This document shows positions 34,218-45,762 of a stretch of DNA of 64,000 nt, in pieces. The stretch comes from Immersiella caudata. Lineage: Eukaryota > Ascomycota > Sordariomycetes > Sordariales > Lasiosphaeriaceae. The DNA is taken from the NCBI GenBank assembly GCA_030512335.1, contig JAULSU010000003.1:3472001-3536000 (forward strand), read 5' to 3'. How positions within the stretch are numbered: the first letter of the stretch is position 1; each line of letters starts with the position of its first letter. The notes under the pieces were generated by a model, which ran no database searches, was not told where the DNA came from, and worked only from the letters and a program-made list of their open reading frames with translations. The position numbers were made by a program, and so were the translations under genes.

Positions 34218-36875
34218 TGCGTATGATCCCGATCCCGGGCGCAGCGGAAGGGTATGGGACGTTTGATCAAGTTGGAAGAGAGATAGTGGATCGACAGGAC
34301 GTTGAAGACAAGAGGTTTTGTCCCAGGGGGGAGTGCTCTTATGTGGGTTGTCGCAGACTGCGTACCGCGAAGGAGTCTAAATGGAAGAGGGTTGAATAAC
34401 TGATTTCGTCGAAAGGAGAGAATCTGCGACTGCTCTTGATATATATGACGAGTCCGTCGGGCGAGTGGGCTCGCTCTGCAAACTGGGTCCCTGCGGACAA
34501 CTCGACGAGGGCGGATCGCCTCGGTGACGATCTGTCCCCCGCCGCATCTGATAGCTCCACCCGCCTCTGCGATGTGCTGCATATCGAGCAGTGGTGTCCA
34601 GACTCGCTCTGGGGAACCTGAAGGAGGATGGGGAGGGGGTGCAGGCATCACGGCCCTACCGGGGTACCTCGTCCGTCGGCGACGGGCGTCTGGGAGGTAG
34701 CCATGGACGCGACGCTAAGACGCTTGTATCGCAAGCGTAGTCTGCCCGTGGCATACGACCAGTCGAGCGATTGGCCTACCGTCTTGGAGTTGAAACCACC
34801 TAAAAAGAAAGGTGCCAGAGTCCAGCCTCCCCAGCGGCCCAAGCAGCGGGAAGCGGGGGCTAGAGGGCATGGTCTCCCCAAGCAGCTCCGCAAAAAAAAG
34901 ACGTCTCAGACAAGCGTGCGGCGGAGTCGCTGGATCGGCACGAACTCAAGACGCCAACGTTCGTGACGGGTTCGTGTCACCGGCCTGCCTCGCCAGCAGT
35001 CAGATAGTGGCGGCGCCATCTGTAGCCGAACACAGGCACCACGTCGGTCCAGCGTGTCAAAGTGTTCATTCCGTGTTCCTGCCAAGTTGGCGCTTTCCAG
35101 TAGCCAAACCTTGACTCCTAGCGTCCAACTAAGACGGGAGCGATGCGGGAGAGCTGCCAACATGAAGGAATGGAACTGGACGAGAAGCGAGGAGAGGTCG
35201 AAATTGGGAATCTGGAAGTGTGTCTGCCGGCGGCCAGACTGCAGACTAGCACACCTGAGGCACCCACTGTGCAGGAAAACGGAGGGGTAGTCCAACACCG
35301 ATCATCTGTCCAGCTTGATGTGCGAGAGTGGGTTCTCCCGCGGCGTCGAAGCAATGATACAGTACGAAATGGCACGTTGGTGAAGTGTCGAAGTCGGTGG
35401 GTGGTGTGAGATTCCGGTGAGCGAGCTCAAGTTTTGACTCAACCTACATCAATCTTGCTTCTCCAGTGGCCGTCTTCCTGGCACGCCTCGGGCTGCCTTC
35501 CAGCTAGGCCAGTCCCAGAGAAGCAGTTGCGGCCGTTGTCGGGCTACTTCTTTCGGTCGCGGCTGCAGTCGGTTGTCGCCTGCATGCTCAGGCTCCTTCG
35601 CTTGCCCGACAAGTGGGGAGACGACGGCGATGGGAAAGGAAGCTGCCATCTTTGTCTCAAGATCCCCTTCCTCTTGCGGTTGCCGCACCGCCCAATTGCC
35701 TCGGCTCCGTTCGCCTTTTCTCGTTGAGCTCAGCTGTGAAGACGGCAAAGTCCAGCTGCTGGCCTCAGCTCGGTGATGGAACGCTGCGTTGCGATGCCAG
35801 CGGACGGGAGTGTCTTCCGGGCTGTTGCCATGGAGGGGGTGTGTTGCAGCCTCCCATTGGAAAAGGTTGCATCGGCAAATTGGAGAGGGAGTCGAAAGAG
35901 GGCCGAATCTCGAGTTGAGGTCGTTCGGGCCAGGTCCGGGTTGCGCAGCGATTGGCCCATCGCTGACCAGGGTTGATGTACAAGTTGATTAGCTCCCTCA
36001 GCCTCAGCACTTCCTTTCCAGCATCGGATCTCTGTGAATTGGATCCACGGAGCGATGTGACGCAACCTGGATGCCAACATTGTGGAGCGATGCATCCACT
36101 CCCCTCCTCAAGTAACTTTTCTTTTGATGTCGTCCGCATCCCATAACCTCTTGTTTCGTGCGTACTTTTACACTGCCACGACTGCAACCAGACCTCGACA
36201 GAGTCCTTCTCTCGTCTGAAAAAAATGAGATGTGACGGATTCTGTATGCACTCCGCTTTTCACACAATCACCATCAGCCTCACCTCGCCCCAATTCGTCA
36301 TCCAGTTTCTCCCCGTGCATCATCTCCCGCAGGGCGCTCACACCACACCGATTTCTTCTTTGCAATCCCGGAGACTCGCGATCTGATTTTCTTCCCACCC
36401 ACACATTGTGTGTTGTCGAAATAACTCGGGAATTTTCCACCATCAAAAGTTTCCTGGTCCATCCATATCTGGTGGCTCGATGCGGATGGCTCTGCATAAC
36501 TCCAAGGCAAACCGTGGCGCCACTGTGGATGCGAGACAGCCAACGACAGCTGACCCTAGCTGCATGTCTCAACCCACATACTGAATCTAGTGTAACTCTC
36601 TCGCCCCTCGGTTTAGGAGGGGGGCGTGTGGCTAATGTTACACGGCAGGTGCCATTCGATTTAAGTCTCCGAATTCGTAACACTCGAAACGCCCATGCTT
36701 ACCTCAACGTGAAGGAACCTGGGAGCCGGGTAATCTCCAGGGCCGTCTACGGGATGCCAACTGCCTCGTGTGCTTGGACTTGTCTTGATTCTTTGCAGCG
36801 AAGATCATAGGGGGAGTCTAAGGAGTTGCATTCTCGCCGTTGAGGATGTGCCGAACAACAACATGGCCGCACGAT
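34218..36875. other. Long gene-free region upstream of the putative regulator
   Basis: 2.66 kb. Open frames of 60-190 codons exist on both strands (largest 36232-36810, +) but have no recognisable domain and no family-like conservation that I can see. It may be a long promoter or leader, or hold a non-coding RNA. Nothing definite was found. Confidence 0.45.
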
Positions 36876-38389
36876 CTAGAGTCGAGAACCCCCGCCCGCA
36901 TTTTTAGGGCCGCTGCCGTTACTCCCGTCCATACCCTGGACATGACCCCTGCTTCTATCCTCGGCAAGAACACTAGGCCTTCCAGTGTCCAAGATGCTCT
37001 TCTTCTCGCCAGCAGCACTGTTGAAGGATTCATCTCCGGAGAACCGCCTGTTACCAAGATATCAGTAAAGTCCCAAAGCCCTTTGCCTCTTGAGTGGTTC
37101 AGGTAGAAGAAACTGAAGGACGACGGGAAAGAAAGTGGCCACTCACCACCCCCGCTCTTCTCCGGAGCTCAAGAAGGAGCAGTCACTGTCCAGTAGAATC
37201 TCCCACCCCCCTGAGACGCCTCGGCCGCCCCTCCACTCAGCACAGTGGATATTAGGGCCTGCATTATGTGCATTGGCGGCACTTGTGTCATCCGCCACAC
37301 TACTTCGGTTGTTGGCGGCAACAGTAGCCCCTTGACCCTTCGCGTCTGATGACGGGTCTCTGTCCCGCCTTCGATAAACACTCAATCCGCAAGTAAACGC
37401 CTTGAAGTCCTCGGTGTCGACACTATCGGGCATATTACCCGTCAGGACTCGTCCGAGGGCGATCACAACGGCAGCATGAGTACAGAGCAGCACGGCGCGG
37501 ACGCCGTCTCTATCACACTCAGGGATCAGAGCTTCCATTGTCGCTGCTACGCGGTCATGCAAGAGGTCGACGCCTTCGCCCATCCGAGTCGGTACTACTG
37601 CCGGCTTGTAGGTGTGATCAAGCAGGGCGGGGAAGTGCGATTCAAGCACCTCTGACGTCTGTGGTATAGGGTGCTCAAAGTTGGCGGAGCCGTACCATTC
37701 CTGTGGCAAACATCAGCCCACACCCTCCTTGGTACCCATTGCTGTGTGGGGAGCACGGAGGGAGTTTCTGTCTCGTTTACGCTTACCCCTATTCCCGTCT
37801 CTCCTCGGACTTGCAGAGCGCCGCCTCCGTCGGCGGAGGCCCCTGGCGTAGACATGTCTGGTGAACCCGAAGATACCTTGCGCACAAACGGCTCGATGGT
37901 CTGTAGGCATCGATAATACAAACTAGAATAGACGCGTTCAATCGGCGGATCGGCGGCGAGCAGGCGGTCCCCCAGCTGGCGCGCTTGATCGCACCCATGG
38001 GCTGTCAATGCCGGATCCGCAGGGCCACCAGTAGGCGTCCTGATGTTGGAAGAGTATGTCCCAGTCAAATGATCAACAAACCAAGTAGTGCGGAACTAGA
38101 CGATGTGTTCGTGTCAGCACTACGCTCAACCCCGAACTGACACATACCAGTCTGAAGACAGCGCGTGAGAAGGTCTGTAACACCGAATACTGAGCTATAT
38201 CCCCGTGACAACCAGCCTTGGAGCTTTCCAAGGGTCCCTGGAGATCCGTCATCTGAGAGAACCGGAACGGCCTAGGCATGATAGGCTTCTCCGAGCCGAC
38301 GGCGCAGAAACGGCCACTATCAAAGTACTAAGTGAAACAGAAATAGAACTTACCCCATGGCGCACCACGTAGATCGTCTCTAGCGGCAT
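36876..38389 (-). CDS. Histidine phosphatase (phosphoglycerate mutase) fold protein, Tfc7-like
   Basis: Exons 38389-38354, 38095-37877, 37700-37147 and 37047-36876 give 326 residues. The start MPLETIYVVRHG carries the catalytic RHG triad (10-12). Also visible are FVDHLTGTYSSNIRTPTG, PADPALTAHGCDQARQLGDR, ERVYSSLYYRCLQT and LLCTHAAVVIALGR (second catalytic His). The C-terminal part (CAEWRGGRG, GGWEILLDSDCSFLSSG and GEERGWRFSGDESF, the last formed across intron 3) resembles the triple-barrel segment found with this phosphatase fold in TFIIIC subunit Tfc7/tau55. That identity is probable but not certain; a metabolic phosphatase is the alternative. Intron 1 is 258 bp. Splice junctions restore family-like sequence at all three sites. 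Confidence 0.75.
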
Positions 38390-39305
38390 GGCGGGTAGCT
38401 ACCTAGTCTAGTCGTCGAACGGTGGGTCTGTGTGCTGCTTGTCCGTCTGGTCTGTCCGTCCGTCCATGAAACCGTTCGGTCCGACTGCCGAACGCGAGGG
38501 AGAAGGACTGCAATAGCAAAAAAGAAATGGGAGAAACGGTGGCGCTGGGATAAAGGGTCTAAGCCCTGCGTTGTGGGAAAAGAAAACTCTGGGAGCTGTG
38601 TCAGTCTTTTTTGTTCTTCCTTTTTTTCTTCCTTTTTGGCGACAATAGATTTTCGGTTTCGGAAATTGGTGCTTTGGTTTTTGGTGTCTGCGCATGCGAC
38701 CTGAGTGAGTACGTACAGTGCAGGTGGGCGAAATTTCTTTCTTTCGTTGAGGCCCGAATGCAGGTGGGGAGATGTCGGTGTGAATTGTACCTGCAGGAAG
38801 TCCGGAGGTGGTGAACGCAGCACAGCGAAGTCGGCGATTCCTTGCTGGGTGTGGAGGAATAAATTGGAGGGGAAAGGGGTGGTGTGGTGAGTTAAAATCG
38901 TTGAGGTGTTTGGGGGGGGGATGGATTTTTGGTTGTATTTTTGTTGCATGAGGTTGACCTTGAACTTTGTTGGTCTTAGTTAAAGCAGGGCGATCGTCAT
39001 GAGGGGGTGAAGTGCCCGGACCGAGGTTGGAATTCAACGTATAACCCTAACCCTACTTATTGCATGATATTGCCCCTTTTCTGAAGGGTTCAGGGGGTGG
39101 TGTGTTTGGTGTTTGGGAAGGGTGGTGGCGATGCTGGACGATTATGCTCGGTTACTCATTGATATCAACAATTTGACCCATAGGCCTACGGGGGTTTTCT
39201 AGCACAAGCAAGGCCCATCGAACGAAGTGAGGCCATCTTACGAGAACGCTTCAATACCTTACGTGAAGACGATTCACAACTCAAAACATTTCGATTTGCA
39301 CTATT
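38390..39305. other. Intergenic region with a telomere-like box
   Basis: 916 bp between two minus-strand genes, mostly upstream sequence of the histidine-phosphatase gene. It contains long T-rich and A-rich runs and the telomere-type sequence described separately. No gene was recognised. Confidence 0.45.
39042..39055. promoter_or_regulatory. Telo-box: two TTAGGG units (on the minus strand)
   Basis: The + strand reads TAACCCTAACCCTA, i.e. two complete TTAGGG telomere units on the minus strand. It lies about 650 bp upstream of the histidine-phosphatase start and 250 bp downstream of nothing else. Tbf1/TRF-like factors bind such boxes in fungal promoters. Here function is inference. Confidence 0.4.
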
Positions 39306-41240
39306 TTATCTCGACCTCAACTTCGCCTCATGCTCCAACCAAAAATTCCGACAGTCCCTATGCCCCCAAAATTCAACCCACCACTCCCCAAAACTATCCT
39401 CCACATCAAAATCCACCTTGCCAATCCTCTCATCCCTCTTCAACCCACATATCACACACGCCTTGGGCGCCGTGGGTACCCCTTGAGCAGTGTGAGCTGA
39501 TAGTGTAGCACTCAGCTCCGGCACCTTGAGGGACCCATCGGCTCCGCCCCCCGCATTTCCAGCTGCCACGGCTGTCCTAAGTCTCCCGACTTGTTGCTTC
39601 CATACGGAGACAACCTCTGTTGCTTCACGATCTTCACGTGCAGCTTGGGCTTTGTCTACGCCCACGAGCTTCATTCCACGGGCTTTTGATCCAGTGGCGG
39701 TAGAGATGGCCATGCCCTGCATCAAAAATTTGTCGCGGTGCCAGCGTTGTTTGCGGCCAGCGATAATGCGAGCGGCCACAGTGGCGAGGGTTAAGTACCC
39801 ATGGAGGAAGGTGACGGTGGCGGTGTTGGAGAGAACGCGTTGCTGGGCAGAGGCAGGCAAATTAGAAACGGGCTTGAGGAGGGAGGTTGAAGCGAGGTCG
39901 AGGAGTTGGGGGAAGATGGACAGGAGGATGGAGGGGGGTGGGATATTGGTTGGTGGAGGGCCTGCCATGCTGTCGCGAGATCTGGTAACGACAGTGGCGG
40001 GGTTAGGTGGCTCTTCCGGGGTGTCCCAAGCGCCCCAATCCCAGTCTGATGAGGCCTGAGCTGGTTTGGCTGGGGGTTTCGCTTTATTTGCTACTTTGGC
40101 AGGAGCGGCCTTCGGTTTTGTGGCGGGGATGTCTTTAAACTCGCCCCAGTCGCTCCCAAACCCATCCTTCTCGACGGTTGGCCAGGCTGTTACCGGGGAA
40201 GGCGATGACTCCTTCTTGACGTCCGTGGGGAATTCAGGAGTAAGCGGCGTTTTCACTTGGAGTTGCTTTACCAACTCTGGCTTGCGGTTTTGAAAGGACC
40301 CGTAGGGCGATTTGGGGGCTTGCGGGTAGGGCAAAGTGTTGCTGTTTAAACTGCCATTGGAGAGAAGTAGCCCGGGTGGTTGTTTCTTGAGCTGCGTGGG
40401 ACGCGGCGCTTCCACAGGCGAGACAGACCCCAAAAGATCGAGGGCGGATTTGGCTGGAGACGCTGCGATGGTAGGTTGTGCTGTGATCTCGGTCTCGAAG
40501 TCTCCAAAATCATCCTCCTCCTCCTCGGCTACCGCATCCTGCAGCTCGAAATCGTCGGCGTCAAACAGAACGTTGGGGTCAGCGTTCTGAACAGGCTTTG
40601 GTACAGCCTTTTGAACAGGCATCCGTGGAGGTTCCTGGACTTTTTCCTTCCTTTCCCAAGAAGGTCTCGCCTGCCACGGCTCTAAGGTCGATGGTGCGCC
40701 GAGATCCACAAGTTTGTTGGTCAAAAGGTCGATGGTTGACGCTCTATGGACTCTAGTCCTGGGGGGAGGATATTCAACCTTTGGGTGTGAAACAACCGGA
40801 AGTGGCTGCGGAAAGTCGGTCGGCGCCTCAAAGTCGCCAAAATCATCATCGTCGTCTTGAGTGTCCAAAAGGTTCGGTTCAGCTGCCAGTGGGTTGTTTT
40901 GAGCTACCGCCAACCCCCCAACATCCCCCCAGATACCCGAAGTTGAAGGCTGAGTAACCACCGAAACAGGTGGTGTCACCAGGTTTCCAGGGTGAGGCTC
41001 GGCCCATGAGTTCCAGCTTGGCTGAATAGTTGTCGGTTTCTGCGGCGGAGGTGACCACTGCTGTTGAAGGGACGGCCATTGGGAGGATTGCTGGTTCTTG
41101 CTTGTCTGTGATGCAGCGGATGGTGATGCCAGAAAAGAGAATGGATCATTGTTGTTCGCAGCCTGGAAAGAGGGCTGGCTCTGCGACTGCTTTGGGGGCT
41201 CAGAAGAGCTCTCGAAAGCAGCGAAGAGATCAGCAGACAT
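39306..41240 (-). CDS. Aftiphilin-like protein with acidic-phenylalanine (gamma-ear) motifs
   Basis: Single exon, 644 residues from the first Met (MSADLFAAFE). Mostly disordered, Pro/Ser/Gln-rich, with repeated short motifs: DDFGDFE at 132-138, DDFGDFE again at 243-249, WGEF at 365-368 and DWGAWD at 401-406, plus a DLL segment (268-270). FGDF/WGxF motifs in acidic context are the ligands of AP-1 gamma-ear and GGA ear domains, as in mammalian aftiphilin. The C-terminal 200 residues are ordered-looking: helices (PQLLDLASTSLLKPV and VTFLHGYLTLATVAARII), then a CVICGLKRDERIGKV segment and WWVEFWGHRDCRNFW, which may bind metal or form a compact tail. The likely site of action is clathrin coats at trans-Golgi/endosomes; this is inference from motifs. 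Confidence 0.6.
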   Translation of the reverse strand: MSADLFAAFESSSEPPKQSQSQPSFQAANNNDPFSFLASPSAASQTSKNQQSSQWPSLQQQWSPPPQKPTTIQPSWNSWAEPHPGNLVTPPVSVVTQPSTSGIWGDVGGLAVAQNNPLAAEPNLLDTQDDDDDFGDFEAPTDFPQPLPVVSHPKVEYPPPRTRVHRASTIDLLTNKLVDLGAPSTLEPWQARPSWERKEKVQEPPRMPVQKAVPKPVQNADPNVLFDADDFELQDAVAEEEEDDFGDFETEITAQPTIAASPAKSALDLLGSVSPVEAPRPTQLKKQPPGLLLSNGSLNSNTLPYPQAPKSPYGSFQNRKPELVKQLQVKTPLTPEFPTDVKKESSPSPVTAWPTVEKDGFGSDWGEFKDIPATKPKAAPAKVANKAKPPAKPAQASSDWDWGAWDTPEEPPNPATVVTRSRDSMAGPPPTNIPPPSILLSIFPQLLDLASTSLLKPVSNLPASAQQRVLSNTATVTFLHGYLTLATVAARIIAGRKQRWHRDKFLMQGMAISTATGSKARGMKLVGVDKAQAAREDREATEVVSVWKQQVGRLRTAVAAGNAGGGADGSLKVPELSATLSAHTAQGVPTAPKACVICGLKRDERIGKVDFDVEDSFGEWWVEFWGHRDCRNFWLEHEAKLRSR

Positions 41241-42222
41241 GGCGGGCAGTTGGAGGGTTCGTACTCAAGCGCCTTCGTACGATCACCGAAGACAGTTCAG
41301 GACCCCGTGACCATCGTAACGGTGGAAGCCCGAAGAGTCCGAGAAGATTGGCTGGGGCTGTTCGTGCCGGTGGCGGGGTACTCTGCAGGCTAGACACGGA
41401 AGTTGTGCCAAAGGCGCGACTGTACGCGTTCAGAATCCGCGAACGAGACCTCCGCGGTAAGAAATGAGTCACTTGGTCGCGGTCGCAAGGTGTTTCTTCT
41501 CAGTTGGACCAGGTCTTTCAGCTGGACTTCTGGTTCCCGCAGCGGGAGGTTGAGCTGGAAACCCCTGTAGGTTCGAGGCTGACCACAGTCCAGCGCATTG
41601 GGTGGTCGGGAGTGGGCCGCAGCGAGACGAGCCGGGGTCGGTGCCTTGGCATATCCGTGACCACCTGGGCTGCGATTGGGAACTGTCAGGAAGCCTAAAC
41701 CAAAAGAAGAGCTTCTTCGGCCAGTGCGCTTAATGTTGTGTTACTGTGTATGGCACTGAGAACATGGGTCCTGTGAGTGTCCAATTCTAAGATCAACCAA
41801 CATGTGCTGCTTCGGGGCCTTTTCAAACCATGATAGGGCGTTTTATAAAATAAAGATGTATTTGTCTTCTTCATAGACTTTTTAAAACACAAATACAGCT
41901 GCTCTTGATGCACTTGAATGCAATTTTGATTTCCTCGATGGTTCGTGTACAGGTATCTGAGTGCCGTATTTTCGCACTGTGACAATGACCCGAGAGTTGT
42001 GATGTCCAGAGCCCCACATGATGCCGCGCCTGCCATGATTTGATGAGCTTCATCAACCACCTGCACACTCAAACATCTGGGGTGCTGCCGTCATCAAATC
42101 GCTTTGTCCTTCGCATAAAGTCGAGACATCCCAGCGATAAATTCCAAATTATTTTCATCCCTCGGTGATACCTTCAGCTTTAGCTGGATGAGCGTACTGA
42201 GCATGTTCCAGAGGAAGTGACA
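41241..42222. promoter_or_regulatory. Divergent intergenic region, aftiphilin-like / TBC1D5-type genes
   Basis: 982 bp between divergent starts of two genes both predicted to act in endosomal traffic. No specific site was recognised. Confidence 0.35.
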
Positions 42223-44683
42223 ATGGAAACGAGATCGTTTGCGGAGTCGAGGTACCTTACAATGCGGTTCCCGGATCAATTGGTCTTGACTGTGGATGAA
42301 CAGTGGCTGACAATCTTGACAGGGCGAGATGGGAGGAGACGCTGAGACACGGTACCAGCATTGCAGACCTCCAACGGGCGGTAAAGTTCAACGGTCCAAC
42401 CAGCCCCTGTGTGGCGGGCTCCCGTTCAGTGTGCTGGAAAGCCTTCCTCCTCTTTCGGGATACCCCCTTTTCTCACTGGCCGCTGGCCCTGGCCGAATCG
42501 CGCAGCCTGTACGACTCTCTATGTGAACAGCATTTGAAGTTCATCAGGCACCCGGAGCAGCTGGCTGCCCTCTCCTTCGATCCGCTTGCCGACGACCCTG
42601 ACTCGCCCTGGGATACTGTCCGCAGAGACGAAACCGCCCGCTCCGAGATTCTCCAGGATGTGCGCAGGCTGCCGGATGAGCCATTCTACCACGAGCAAGC
42701 TGTGCAGGCCATGATTCTTGATATCCTCTTTCTCTACTGCAAGCTCAACCCCGGCGTGGGTGGCTACCGCCAGGGCATGCATGAGCTTCTGGCTCCTATT
42801 GTTCAGGTGGTAGCGCTAGATGCTGTCGGGAGGGAGGCTGCCACAATGGACAGCTCTGTCGATCGCACCATGGTCGATATTCTTGACGCACGATATATTG
42901 AGCACGACTCCTACGCCATCTTTTCTCGTCTCATGGGTCGCGCAAGCGCCTTCTACGAGGTTGGCTCGGGGTCCGAATCCTCATATCCTGGTAAGAACAT
43001 GATTGTGGAGAAAAGCCAATATATTCATGAGGTGGCCCTCATGAAGGTCGATCAAGAACTGGCAAATCACCTACGAAACATCGAGGTTCTGCCTCAAATA
43101 TTTCTCATGTGAGTAACCCTCTCCCACTTTTACGGCTCCAGCCCTGACAACATCAAGCCGATGGATTCGTTTGCTTTTTGGCAGAGAGTTTCCCTTCGAG
43201 CAGCTTCTCAGCCTCTGGGACACCATATTTGCCTTTGACCCGAATTTGGAACTAATAGATCTTATTTGCGTTGCTATGCTTCTCAGGATCAGATGGACCT
43301 GTATGAAACTCCCTCCGCCTGGCCACGACAGCGCTTGCGCTAACTGGGACGACAGTACTCGAGGCCGATTACTCGGTGGCTTTGCAGCTCATGCTAAAAT
43401 ACCCGGCCCCTCAACCACCTCATGGGCCGCATACATTCGTTGACGACGCGCTCTACTTGCGCGATCATCCAAACGCTGCTGGCGGCGTTACACTTATATT
43501 CAAATATACAGGAAGAAGCCCAACCGTGTCCATGACAGAAAACACCAAGTCGGCACCTCCTCTCCAAGGTTTTGGGAGCCTGCGACCACGTACACTAGGA
43601 GCCAGGTCACCTCTGTCGTCAACGGCAAGGTTGCTCCAGCAGCCTAGAGGTGTGGAAGCTCTCCTGCAAGGCGCCACCAAGAATATGATCGAAAAGGGAG
43701 AGAAACTTGGGATCAACCAAGCAGTCCGAGATGCCATGGGAGAAATCAAGCGTAATATGCAGGGCTTCCAGGAAGCGCGGAGTCCTGGCGGGGGAAGGGC
43801 AACTTCGTTCGGTGACAGCAGGCTAGTATCATCTGATCACTCACTGGCTGTCACAATGCTTGAGAGAAGGAACCGTCGACTGGGAGCAATGCTTGATGAG
43901 TCTATCGGCAACCTAAAGGAGCTAGCAACTTCCAAGCTTGAAGGTGACAAGGAGAAGAACATCGAGGCACTAGAAATCGCTGCTGCCAAAGTCCAGTTTG
44001 TCAAGGCCTGCCTTGACGATCCGTCACTTAGCCTCCCCGATGAAGAGATCCCGGCTCTGAACGCGCTCACCATTTCGAGTCCCACCGAGATCAAATCACC
44101 AACTGTTGCGCTCGACACAACCCCTGTCATCATGACTTCATCACTTGTTGACGAGACGCGATCGGCTTTATCGTCTCCTGAGCGCGACCCCTCGACACGA
44201 GGATTACCGACCCTCCCAGAAGAGGCGGACCCGGCGACTGGTCCGGTTATTTCAGATCCAGACAAGATGGACACGGACGACACTCCGGAACCTGCTGCAC
44301 TTCCAACCCCAAGAAGCAGCACCGACGCAACTCCTTTGTCAACACCACGAACAGTCCCAGCTGCGGTCGTTACCGACCCTTTGGCACCAAGCACGCCGCG
44401 AGAACGACCAAAGGCGCCCATACCAACACGCTCAACATTAGCCCAATCCTCCTTCTCTTGGATGCTTGAGCCCGATACTACGTCTTCCGCACTCAATTCC
44501 GCTTTTCCAACAAGTCGACCGTCCAGCAGCGGTAGCGCCAGCGCTGCCGCCCACAAAAAGCGGAACAACCCAAGCAGGGAGCGCAATGCGTTCTTGTTTG
44601 GCGAGGTTGTCACTTCTGAGGGACTTGACGAGAGGAAGCTTTCGGCGGATGAAATTTTTGGGCTGCAACCGATCCGGAAGTGA
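42223..44683 (+). CDS. Rab GTPase-activating protein, TBC1D5 type
   Basis: TBC-domain GAP; in animals TBC1D5 acts on Rab7 with retromer. Exons 42223-42251, 42323-43108, 43158-43300 and 43356-44683 give 761 residues. Exon 1 codes METRSFAESR and is joined so that RARWEETLRHG follows, as in fungal homologues. The downstream frame alone has only a GTG start. TBC landmarks: SRSVCWKAFLLF, EILQDVRRLPDE (arginine finger, IxxDxxR form), YRQGMHELLAPI (glutamine finger), DSYAIFSRLM, RWIRLLFGREFPFEQLL, LWDTIFAFDPN and DYSVALQLMLKYP. The last 350 residues are disordered with a short coiled coil (about 510-560) and end KLSADEIFGLQPIRK, conserved-looking. Confidence 0.88.
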
Positions 44684-45762
44684 TGCTTGGGCGCTCGGCA
44701 GGAGGAAAGTTTGGAGCCTCGGGTTTGGCTCGGTTTGGTTAGATTATTGATCGGCGGATCCAGTTCGAGTTGGGATGATGCCAGGTCCTGAGAAATGGAT
44801 GCTGGAACTGCTATACTGTCCATGCCGCTTGCCCGCTGGAAGATCTAGGCACCACGACCTACGCAATGAAAGTCCGTAAGAGAGCTACTATATTACTTCA
44901 CATGGGATGGAACCATCTTAGGAGGAACCTGATTGGGGTGTCTAGGTGACAGGTGATGTGCCCGGCATCGCCCCGGAGGCGAACGACTTGCACATGATAC
45001 AGGGCATGACCATCGATCAGCTAGAATCCAAGCCAGGCAGCGCTCGTCCCCGTTTGATTACAACAGTCTCCGATGAAGGTCACATCCTGTGCTTTTGACC
45101 GCTCGAACGTCGCCCAACTATCCCTACTGACCCCCGTGTCATATTCACTTCCTACAGGCCAAATTATTACATACGACCATACCCACTAGAAAGCTCGGGA
45201 TCCCGTCCGCTCTCCCATAGATGAGTCAGTGAGTGAGGGGAAGACGAGCATGATGAGACCCCACTCGTGACGAGACGCCAGATCTCGTCAAAAGAGCAGG
45301 GCACTACCCGTAACTGGCCCCAACATCCGCTAACAAATCGCCAAACTGAGGAGGCTAGTGCGCGATGGCATCAGCTGATCTCTATTAGTACGGCAGGGCA
45401 GGTGACAAGAATGGTGGTGCCATAAAGTGACTTGGCTTAGCATTTAGGAATGGCTTGGATAGAGGTATCTGCCAAAGAGTCCGCTTTATTTTGATAACCG
45501 CTTGCCACGCAACTTGTCAGCACATGATAGGCATCGAAGGATTTAGAAGATGCTGGAATAAGATAACAACTATATAGTAACTCGCCTTCCCAGACCCTTC
45601 CTGTGGCACGCTATGAAAAGAAAAATAAAGAGGATGAGAGAGAGCAAGTGAAACAGTAGTCGAATTTGCCTTATGCTAGAAGGAACTAACCCTTCATCCT
45701 CTCATCTCTGAGACAAGCGGCGAGATTATTCTTACTGCCAAGCGTCGACGGATGCTCCTTGC
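44684..45762. other. Convergent intergenic region, TBC1D5-type / NLR genes
   Basis: 1.08 kb between stop codons. On the minus strand, 45762-45686 keeps a continuation of the NLR's TPR coding sequence in another frame (STLGSKNNLAACLRDERMKG then stop), now untranslated. The rest shows nothing recognisable. Confidence 0.6.

Noticed and set aside
36232..36810. 192-codon + strand open frame in the regulator's upstream region
   Set aside because: Composition is Ser/Arg/Pro-rich without helix or domain pattern and no neighbouring splice structure.
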